Positions 26,635 to 36,200 of a stretch of DNA of 64,000 bases are shown here, piece by piece (the stretch's first letter is position 1; every line of letters starts with the position of its first letter). Origin of the DNA: Bacteroidota bacterium (GTDB lineage: Bacteria; Bacteroidota; Bacteroidia; CAILMK01; JAAYUY01). The notes below the pieces were generated by a model. That model was not told the origin of the DNA. It did no database searches and worked only from the letters and a program-made list of their open reading frames with translations. The position numbers and the translations under genes were made by a program. The stretch lies in NCBI GenBank assembly GCA_016776505.1, contig JADHTG010000008.1, positions 1 to 64,000 of the forward strand, read 5' to 3'.

Positions 26635-27219
26635 TTATTTTAAGATTGATATTTCTACTCTTCTGTTTTCAGATCTTCCCTCTTCGCTTTCATTGGAAGC
26701 AATGGGTTCGAGCTCTCCTTTAGCTTCTATCATAATCCTGTTTTCCTCAATTCCTGCAATAACTAAATAATCTTTTACATTATTCGCCCTCAACAAACTG
26801 TATTTCATGTTAATCTCTTCAGATCCTTTACTATCAGCATGACCACATATTTTTATTTTTGCTTCTGAATAGGCATTTAAATACGCTTTAAGTTCATCAA
26901 AATAGGCCATAGCATCGTCATCAATTGGAACAGTTCCGGATTCAAATTCGGCATGAAATGTATATAAACCAGGCTCACTTACTTCTACTTCCTGATTAGC
27001 AGGAATTTGTTCAGTTGACTCCTGAACGGATTCCATTATCTCTTCATCCCCTTCTACAGCTATTTCTATTGGATCCTTTTTATTGTCTTCCTGATCATCT
27101 TTGTTTGCTGCCTGGATTGAGTTGCCACAATCACAGCGGATTTTACAAACATAATAATAGGATGAACCACTAATCCAGATCAATAAGCAAATCAATAAAA
27201 CTATAATGTTTCTATACAT
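26635..27219 (-). CDS. OmpA-family peptidoglycan-binding protein
   Basis: 194 aa with an N-terminal signal or membrane anchor (IIVLLICLLIWISGSSYYY), an acidic linker (about 35-85) and a C-terminal OmpA-like domain. The peptidoglycan-binding elements are present: ICGHADSKGSEEINMKYS with the Asp, and LRANNVKDYL with the Arg that contact diaminopimelate. GRSENRRVEISI closes the domain. It is the first gene of the operon with the helix-hairpin-helix and SNase genes, so the set is probably envelope-associated. Confidence 0.88.
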   Translation of the reverse strand: MYRNIIVLLICLLIWISGSSYYYVCKIRCDCGNSIQAANKDDQEDNKKDPIEIAVEGDEEIMESVQESTEQIPANQEVEVSEPGLYTFHAEFESGTVPIDDDAMAYFDELKAYLNAYSEAKIKICGHADSKGSEEINMKYSLLRANNVKDYLVIAGIEENRIMIEAKGELEPIASNESEEGRSENRRVEISILK

Positions 27220-27521
27220 GTCGTAGATAGTTAATTCTCAGATTTTTAATTAAAACGTATGCAATATAACAAAATAAAGGAAAATAGCAAAAAAGCATAT
27301 TTCAATTCAAATAGCAGCCAACATCAATTAGGCCATTTGGATAAAAATGAATAGGCGAATTATTAATTAATTATTCAGTCATTAATTTATATTATTTCTC
27401 TTTCTTTAATACCTGGAATACGAAAATGGAGTATTCTTTAATGAACCAAAAACTCCATGCTGATGCATAATGATTTTTTGTTGTAAATTGGTCTGTAAGT
27501 CCCTAAGAATTAATTGATTGA
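27220..27521. other. Divergent intergenic region
   Basis: AT-rich space between divergently transcribed genes. A weak TTATTTTG near 27270 on the minus strand could be a -7 element for the OmpA operon, but it is one base off consensus. No RNA gene or strong hairpin is seen. Confidence 0.4.
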
Positions 27522-27551
27522 TTGTTTTTTAAAAATAATTTTATAACTTTC
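27522..27551 (+). promoter_or_regulatory. Promoter of small lipoprotein (TTG-N19-TAACTTTC)
   Basis: TTG at 27522-27524 and TAACTTTC at 27544-27551 are 19 bases apart. The -7 element deviates from TAnnTTTG only at its last base. The ATG follows 19 bp later. Confidence 0.5.
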
Positions 27552-27570
27552 GTTTTCAAAATCTACAAAA

Positions 27571-27948
27571 ATGATGAAAAGAATCTCACTTCTGGCTCTT
27601 CTTCTATTCCTGTTGCATGCATGTGATATACTCAATTTTGAAGATCCTTTAGCTATAGATGGCGTATGGATTTGGACTGAGGCACTGGATGAGGACGGGG
27701 ATGACTTGCTGAAAGATAATGACTACCAGACTTGTGCATTCTTTAAAGATGGCACCTATGAATATACGATTGACTCCACTATATTATTTGGGATTTATGA
27801 GGTAGATGAAGGAAATACATTATTGCGGTTGGATCACTCCAATGTATGGGATATTGTCAATTTCTCTGATTCGTCTTTTGTGTTGCTAAACCTGAATGGC
27901 AGTGGTCATAAATGGGAATTAAAGAAAATTGGACTCACCAGTCATTAA
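27571..27948 (+). CDS. Small hypothetical lipoprotein, 125 aa
   Basis: Lipoprotein signal peptide ending LLHAC with the modified Cys at residue 18, followed by a short beta-rich domain. Pairs such as GVWIWTEALDEDGDD, CAFFKDGTYEYTID and KWELKKIG recall the small lipocalin-like lipoproteins common in Bacteroidota, but no precise family is recognised. Its 3' end overlaps that of the convergent FecR-like gene by 14 bp. Confidence 0.75.
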   Translation: MMKRISLLALLLFLLHACDILNFEDPLAIDGVWIWTEALDEDGDDLLKDNDYQTCAFFKDGTYEYTIDSTILFGIYEVDEGNTLLRLDHSNVWDIVNFSDSSFVLLNLNGSGHKWELKKIGLTSH

Positions 27949-28795
27949 ACATATTCGAATTCGGGAAATTGTCAAGGATTACTTTTTTAATCTTAAGGGC
28001 TTCATCAAATAATCGGTTCATACGAAAAAATCCATACATCAAGAGCAGCTTTGTTTCAGAATCCTCACGGAAGTTTTTATCGTCAAAACGTTCATTAATT
28101 ATTTTCAATTTGTTTTCGTAATCATGAATTTGCTGATCTGAGGCAATTGTGATCACATTCAGCAAATCATCTTTTAAGGGGTACTGGTTTAGAGATACCA
28201 TCCATAAATAGGTCTCTCCTTTTTTTAGGACAGTCTGGTCCAGGTCAAACATTAGTTGAGAATCCATCACCTGACTTTCATACAGTCTCTTCCCGGCTGT
28301 CGAATAGATAAATAACCAACATTTTTTGAATTCTGGATTTTTCCATTCAAAATGAAGCTGCTGGCTCATAATTATACAGGAATCTTCAGGTCTTAATATA
28401 CTCATTTCATCACCCCGACTAACTGCACCTGTATATACTTTTTCTCCGTGATGTTGCATAAACTCTTCCACCACATAGCTAAAATACTTTTGAGTGAGAT
28501 TGTCCTGATCAATGTTTTCGAACAGCCGTTCTATTTTTTTTGTCGAGTAAATTCCAACTTGCTCAATGACCAGAGGTTTATTTTCGTTATCAAGTAAAAC
28601 AACAGTACTTTTTTCTTCCAGGATTATTTCATCCCCACTATAAATTAAATGATCCTTCACAAGAGAAATGTTTTTCGAATTTTGATGCAGAAGGACATCC
28701 CCTTTTACATAAAATACTTTGAATAAATATTGATCTGCGCGGGCATTGCAACAGAATATAGCAAGGAGTATTAGGTATAAAAATTTGGATCTCAT
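27935..28795 (-). CDS. Exported FecR-like protein with tail repeats
   Basis: 286 aa from the ATG at 28795; a TTG five codons earlier would overlap the previous gene. The signal peptide is MRSKFLYLILLAIFCCNARA. Residues about 25-90 (VKGDVLLHQNSKN, then LIYSGDEIILEEKSTVVLLD) resemble the FecR beta-domain, and a C-terminal helical stretch (about 225-285) could be TPR-like. No catalytic residues are seen. It follows the CHASE2 gene within 1 bp. FecR-type and CHASE2 domains often occur together in one protein or operon, which suggests the two proteins sense or transmit a signal in the periplasm jointly. Confidence 0.7.
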   Translation of the reverse strand: MRSKFLYLILLAIFCCNARADQYLFKVFYVKGDVLLHQNSKNISLVKDHLIYSGDEIILEEKSTVVLLDNENKPLVIEQVGIYSTKKIERLFENIDQDNLTQKYFSYVVEEFMQHHGEKVYTGAVSRGDEMSILRPEDSCIIMSQQLHFEWKNPEFKKCWLFIYSTAGKRLYESQVMDSQLMFDLDQTVLKKGETYLWMVSLNQYPLKDDLLNVITIASDQQIHDYENKLKIINERFDDKNFREDSETKLLLMYGFFRMNRLFDEALKIKKVILDNFPNSNMFNDW

Positions 28796-28796
28796 G

Positions 28797-29999
28797 CTAA
28801 TGATATTCAATGATATAGCTTTTGTAATTAAATTTACGGGCGATAAATTTTATGAAACCATCGTAGAAGTATAAAAGGTCAACTGATAATAAAATACTCA
28901 CTACGGTAATTTTAGAGTCAAATTCAACATGCAGATATCGATAGATAATAAAAACAAGCCAAACAATCAATACGGTTGACAGAAGTTGTGCAATTTTGGC
29001 AATTGGGTGAAACCATTTATGATTTTCAACATAATAATACATAAATAAAACAACATGCAGCAAGCAAATAATAAATGCCACCAGCCAGTTAATCCATCTT
29101 GCTGATTCATTTACATAGCTTTCGTCCAATATCATGGATATAATATTGGCATGTATGACAACCCCTTTCATGTCTGGATTTGTCCGCCCGCTGAAAACTG
29201 GATTGACAGGTGTAAAATAGATGTCTTCCAGGTCATTGATGAGCCCAATGTGTTCATTCAAATATCCCAGGATGACAATTTTGCCTGTGAGTATGTTTAG
29301 ATCTGCAGTAGAATTCAGAATATCAGGATGATCCAGGTGCATGAATGTTCCTAAATTACCTTTATAATTGATAATTTCTTTGGTCTTGTTCCTGTCCTTG
29401 AGTTTTTGAAAGGCGGATTTATCGTAAAGCCCGACGATCTCTGCAGCGAATGATGGTACGATGTGCCCCTGACCTTCATTACTAAAACTTTCAAAATGCC
29501 TGATCGTAGTTCCTTTATCTGCAATTAGTGTGACTGTACCATAATTTACATTGCCAAGAAATGCATTGGGGGTTTGGATTTCTGCTGGATGGTGATCATC
29601 GGCATGCTTATTTTTAGATTGGACTAATCCAGCGGCTAAAACGATGTTTTTTGAATTGGAAACTGCTTCCTTCAGAGCCAAATCTCCCCGGGGATCTTTT
29701 AAATCAGTAAAGAGTGCATCAACAGCAATTACAGCCGGATCTTCATTCTCTATTTTATTTATTAATTCAGCAATTCCTGAGCGGTCAAGTTGTCCTATAT
29801 TGACGATGACGATATTTGTATCAGTTGCATTCTGATGAAATCGTGAATAAACTAAATCCGTAAATTTAAAATCATTGAAAGCACGATAAAAGGGGTCGAA
29901 AATGTGGAGATTTATGGTGATCTGAATCAGAATAGCCAGGCTGGCAAAAATAAACAGATTAGCACCAAAACTTTCTCTCAATAGTAACTTTTTTTTCAT
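28797..29999 (-). CDS. CHASE2-domain membrane protein
   Basis: 400 aa. An N-terminal membrane helix (about 14-32) leads into a periplasmic CHASE2 sensor domain (about 40-290) with TNIVIVNIGQLDRSGIAELI, PAVIAVDALFTDLKD, GKIVILGY and MKGVVIHANIISMIL. Three C-terminal membrane helices follow (about 303-385). Unlike typical CHASE2 proteins it ends after the last helix with a short basic tail and has no cyclase, kinase or EAL/GGDEF output domain. Its output probably runs through a partner, and the adjoining FecR-like protein is the obvious candidate. Confidence 0.85.
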   Translation of the reverse strand: MKKKLLLRESFGANLFIFASLAILIQITINLHIFDPFYRAFNDFKFTDLVYSRFHQNATDTNIVIVNIGQLDRSGIAELINKIENEDPAVIAVDALFTDLKDPRGDLALKEAVSNSKNIVLAAGLVQSKNKHADDHHPAEIQTPNAFLGNVNYGTVTLIADKGTTIRHFESFSNEGQGHIVPSFAAEIVGLYDKSAFQKLKDRNKTKEIINYKGNLGTFMHLDHPDILNSTADLNILTGKIVILGYLNEHIGLINDLEDIYFTPVNPVFSGRTNPDMKGVVIHANIISMILDESYVNESARWINWLVAFIICLLHVVLFMYYYVENHKWFHPIAKIAQLLSTVLIVWLVFIIYRYLHVEFDSKITVVSILLSVDLLYFYDGFIKFIARKFNYKSYIIEYH

Positions 30000-30289
30000 G
30001 AAATGGTTCTGAAAAATTTAATACCTAAAAGACGGCAATAGTAAAGCATTATTTGAATTATAAAGTTAATCAAGAAATCAGTTAATTAGAATTTTTAAAC
30101 GAATATAGTAATATTGATTTCCTGGCAGAATCGCCTGAACTGCATGCTATGCGACCTCAGTCCTTAACAAAGCGGTTTTGAAGTAAAAGCATTTGCACCT
30201 TAAAGATTCACTACAAGGAATAGAGCATTTAGGCCTTTAAATCAATAAAATGAAAAACAGCTGGTTGTCAAAAAAGCTTATTCATATTA

Positions 30290-33200
30290 TTAGTATGGAA
30301 GAAGTACTTTTACAACCCGCTCTACAAATACCTTATCATTCACATATAATCGAATGAAATAAACACCGGCTGGCAAAGGATTTTGTCCACCAAAATAATA
30401 CAGGTAACGGCCAGCTCTCATACTGGCTTCTGCCAGAGTTTCTACCTTTTTTCCAGCCACATCATACACTACCAGCTTTATCTTTGCTCCGGTATTTAAG
30501 TCAAAACTGATTTGCGTTAAAGTGGTGAATGGATTTGGGTAAACTTCAAGTCTGAATTTATGAGCTTGTAATTCTTTTTCGCTGAGCACATTTGAAATGC
30601 TTATCGTATCAATCGTGCTAATCTTACATCCATTTGAATTCATAACAATCAATTCTACAAAATAATCATTATTTGATCCATATTTGTGCGTAGGACTATA
30701 TTCGGACGATGAGTCTCCATCGCCAAAATACCAGCTGTAAAAATGGCCCATGCTATCTGCAACCGGTTTAAATGTTGCCCTTCCATTTGTTCCAAAAGTG
30801 GTGGTAAATCCAGGTTCCGGCAGTTCAAATACCTGGCTTTGAACTGAAGCGGAATCTGAACAGGATTCACTGCTTCCAACGATCAGAGTTATATTGTATG
30901 CACCAGCCGTATCATATAAATGCACTGGGTTTTGAGCATAGGAGCTGTCACCATCACCGAAATACCATCTCCAGGTTCCAAGAGTTGCTGGTGAATCCAC
31001 TACTGAATAATCATAGAATCTGCTGCTGTCTCCAAGGCATGCATCATACACAGTGAAATGAACAAAAGGATTTGCTTTTACATACACATTTTTATAAACT
31101 GAATCCATACATTGGGATGAAGAAACTGCTTTCAATTTAACAGCATAATGTCCTGTGTTCAGGTAAATATGATCTGGATCTTCCTGGTTTGAGAAATTAA
31201 CAGATGAAGTATCAGTGTCTGATACAAACGCCCAATAATAGAATAATGTACCTGTATCAATCACCGAGAGGTTGGTAAATTCAAATAAATTATTATTCAG
31301 GCACTGAATGGAATCGTTTACCATGAAGTCAGCCAGGGGAGAAGCTAAAGTATGAATATTTTTGCTGACTGTATCAAGACAGGCCTTGTTTGAAGCAGAC
31401 ACGAGGGTGACAACAAAGGTGCTGTCAAGAAGGTAAACATGAGAAGGACTGTCAATAATGGACTGGTTTCCATCTCCGAATAACCACAAATAAGTGAGTG
31501 TCCCTGCAGATATGGTGGAATTATTATAGAATTCAAAATAATTGGTATTCTGGCATTGGATGGAGTCATTCATGCTAAAGTCAGAAACCGGACTTGGGTG
31601 AATGAGTATTTGTTTTTCGAGAGAATCCCTGCATCCCAGGCTGGATGTTGATACCAACTTTATAGTATAGCTATCTGCAACGAGATATGAATGGCTGGCT
31701 GATGTCAAGTTGGAAGTATTGGAATCTCCAAAATCCCAATGATGGCTCATAATGCCTGTTGAAATAAAACTATTATTTGAATAAACGAAATAATTTAAAC
31801 TAAAACACTGTGTATCTTTATTGATGACAAAATCTGAAACTGGAGAGGGGTGCACAATCAAATCCAAAAAGCTGGTATCCTGGCATCCCAAACTGGAGTA
31901 TGCTATTAAAGAAACAGCAAAAGTATCTGCAGAGCCATAAGTAACAGATGGATTGGCAGAAGTGGATGTATCACCATTTCCAAAATCCCAATAGTAATTC
32001 AATGTGCCTTGAGTAATGGAGGACTGATTGGTGAATGTAAAGGAATTGCTAGCCAAACAGGCTGCAGTATCACTTACACTGAATGAAGAAACTGGATCTG
32101 CCAGTATATTGACTTGTTTTAAAGCCGTATCCAGACATCCTAATCCCGATTCAGCAATGAGACTGACTTGATAAATTCCCTCCAGTAAATAAGTGTGCGA
32201 TGGATTTTGCTGGCTGCTGTTATCCAGGTCGCCAAAATCCCAGTGATAGGAAATGGTGCCGGATGAGATAGTGGACGAATCGCTGAATAAGTAGAGATTA
32301 TTTCTTAAACATTGATCGGGCTTGTTGATGCCAAAAGCTGCAAGCGGGTTTGGATGAATATATAAGTTGAGTGATGTGCTGTCCGTACAGCCTTTGTCTG
32401 AGTACACATGCAGGAAGACAGTGAAGCTATCATCTGATTGATAGCTGTAAGTTGGGTTCATAGCGGTGGATGTATCTCCATTGCCGAATTCCCAGAGATA
32501 AGTGAGACTTCCGCTGTTAATCGTGGAATTGTTAGTGAATATGTAGGCATTTGAATTCAGGCACTGAACGCTGTCGTTTACGCTGAAAGTGGCACCAGGC
32601 ATGGTGTATACGTTTATATTCCTTATGAAAGAATCTGTACATCCCAGGCTGGAAGTGACAAGCAATTTAACTGCATAGGTCCCTTCAGCAGAATACGATT
32701 TAGTCGGATTTTCCAGAGTGGAAGTAGAATTATCTCCAAAATCCCAGTCAAAAGACATATTTCCCGAGTTGATCGTTGAACTATTGTAGAAAGTAAATTG
32801 ATTGTTTTGCAGGCATAAAGCAGTGTCACTGACTGTGAAACCGGCAAAGGGCATGGGATTGGTTATTACGTTTTTATTTGTTGAATCTTTACATCCAAAA
32901 GCGGAAGTTACTAAAAGCTTTACATTGAATGTATCTGAACTGGAATAGCTGTGTGTAGGATTTTGTGTGCTTGATGTATCATTATCTCCAAAATCCCACA
33001 TAAAGCTTAAGGTACCTGATGTGATTGTGGAACTATCTGAAAAAATAAAACTATTGCCTGAAAGACATTGCATACCGGACTGTATTCCAAAACCAGCAAC
33101 AGGCATAGGCCTTAGATAGACATTCTGATTAGCTGAATCAATACAGCCTTCTCCTGATGTCATGTGCAATTTCACCGGGTAATTGCCCTCTGAGATATAA

Positions 33201-36200
33201 GAAGTAGCAGGATTTGTCAGGCTAGAAGATGAATCATTTCCAAAGGTCCAATAGGAATTAATACTTCCTGAACTGATGGTGGACGTATTTGTAAAACTGA
33301 ATGAATTGTCATACAGGCACTGATCGGTATCATTCACCGTAAAAGAAACATTGGGCACAGGAAATACATACATATTGGCAGATATGGAATCAAGACAGTT
33401 TTTATCCGATGTGACTACTAATTTAACTGTAAAAGTATCATCCGTTGCATAGGATTTAACGGGCGAAGAAGCAGTCGAAGTATCATTGTCACCGAATGTC
33501 CATATATTGCTGAAGCTTCCACTTCCTATACTACTGCTATTTGTAAAAGTGAATTCGTTTGTATTCAAACATTGAGAACTGTCGTTCACACTGAAAGCGG
33601 CTGAAGGTGATGCAAACACAATCAGTTGTTGTAAAACGGAATCCTGGCAGCCCTGGTCGGAGGTTGACAGTAATTTCATGCTATAGCTGCCATAGCTATT
33701 AAATGAAAAGACCGGGGAATTCAGTGTAGAAGTATCTCCATTGCTTGCAGTCCATAAATAACTTGACGATCCCGAAGAAAGCGTGCTCGTATTATTCATG
33801 GTGAAACTATTAGTCGACAGGCACTGGTCCGTATCATTCACAGTGAAAGCAGACACGGGCATCGGATTCACATGAATGGTTTGTTGAACTGAATCAGCGC
33901 AACCATAATTTGATGTGGCAGTTAGCTTTATGATGTAATCACCGGCAGCTGCATAACTATGTGTAACTGTATCCTGTGTTGATGTGTTGGAGTCACCCAA
34001 TGACCAGCTAATGCTGAAATTATCGGCAGAAATAGTCGTTTTATCGATTAAGATAAAAGAGTTGTTATTTAAACATTGGGAAGTATCGTTAATAGTAAAT
34101 CCAGAAACGGGTACTGAATGCACAACTACGTCTACTGAATCAGTAGCAGAACATCCAAAACTATCTGTTACAGTGATGTTATAGCGGGTATTTACTGCAG
34201 GTTGTGCCATTGGATTACTGACCGTATCATAATTCAAACTTGAACCATTTGTCCACTGGTAATAATAAGGTGAAGAAGTTCCTCCTGCAGTTGGAGAACC
34301 CCCAATCAGTAAGCTACTACCAAGACAAATATCAGAATTACTACCTGCGTCAACTGTTGGGAATCCCCTGATTATAAAATAATCAGAAGAACTAAACAAG
34401 GAGTTGGTTTCAGCATTAAATGCGGCAATCTGGTAATAGGTATTTCCGCTGAGGCTGTCAGGGATGCTCCAGTTATAACTTAAATTGGTGATGGCTAATC
34501 CGTCTGCAATCATATGGTAAGTCTGGCCACTGTCTGCCGTATACCTCAGGTTGATGTAATTGATGTCCTTTTCTTTCCATGTAATGTTCAGGCTGGATGC
34601 CAGGCATTGAGAAGAATTGCTGTCTGGCTTGTTAAAGAATCTTTCAGGCATGATGGTGATCTGGGCATCTGCTGTATTCTTGGCGGCCTCTTTATTTCCA
34701 ACATGGTCTTTAGCCCGGGTATAGAACTTATAGGTAACACCATAGCTGCCTGTAAATATTTCAGAAGTATCCTCAATGTCTTTTTTGTAAAGAGTAAATG
34801 ATTGGTTATTGGCTGCAACATACAGGTCATAAGTGGCAATTCCTGATCCGCTGCTATCATCTGTTCCCGACCAGCTAACAACAAAACTGGAGGAATCCAG
34901 TGTGGGCGGTAGTGAATCGACTGCACTGCTTGGAGCAATGGCATCAATAATATTATACCATTCATTGGTGTATATCGCGGAATTTACATCAAAAACAATT
35001 TTTGCCTTTGCTTTAATACTGTCTCCGCTTGTGTTGTTGCTTTGAGGTTTAACAATGAAACTCGCATAGCCTTCACCTCGATGAGTAACGGTATCATTTA
35101 TTAAAAGAAAACCTTTATTTGGATCAATTGGCGCCAGGCCGGAATTCGGATCAATGGATTCAAAGATCCAGAATGCTTCATTTTGTGTTGCATCAATTCC
35201 AGCGATCACATCCACATACACATCAAGTGAATCCTTGACATCTACCCTTGTAGTATAAAATGTTTTTCCGGATGGTATCTGGATGTCGAAGTCTCCGAAT
35301 CCGAATTCTGCCAGTCTGAATGAATACATATTCAAATGGGGATCGAACGGACAGGTGACGGTGACCGTTTGAGCAGGAGCGCTTGCAAAATCAGGGTCAT
35401 TTTCGAAACGGATGATGTAGGGAACAATGTCTGTATTTGAAATCAATTTCCTTTCTCCATAACCTGATGGTCCTGTGATATCATTTGGATCTCGTGAACA
35501 TAAAATACTGATGAACCACACAAAAGTGGTTGCCTCAGCACTGCAACCATTTGAATCAGTAACTGTAACTGTATAAAAGCCGGATCCACTAACAATAAGC
35601 GTTTGATTGGGCCAGCTATAGTTGTAAGGTGGTGTTCCACCCGAGGCTGATGCTGTTAATGTAACAGAGGGTTGGCCATCCTGTATACAGAATGGGATGA
35701 TAGCCGGACCACCGGCGATGCTGATCTGGATTTCTGCCGGTTCATTGATAAATGTATCGGCCATTCCTGAACAATTATTCTTATCTGTTACATAAGCTTC
35801 ATAATTTCCATGGCTCAATCCACTGGCAGTCTGACCTGTTTGACCAGATGGTGACCAAAAATAGGTATAAGGTGCCTGACCACTATAGGCAGTAACAGTG
35901 GCATTTCCATCACTTCCTCCATGACAGCTAACATCTTTTTTGGCTGTCATGCCCACACGGATGGTGTCCAGTTCAAAATAATGGATTTTATCTGGCTGAG
36001 AAGCTGTGGCAGGAAGCCAGCTTCCATTGCTTTGACGCTTGGGAATGGAGGCAGCAGGAAAATTACTGGTATTTTGAAATCCATGAACCGGGCTGTTACA
36101 AATGTCTTTTCCCGAGATATATAGTGTGCTTTTAGATTGTTTGGCATGAGCTAACTGAGCTGCAGAAATAGTGAATTCAAAAATTTCCTTTGCAGCGTCA

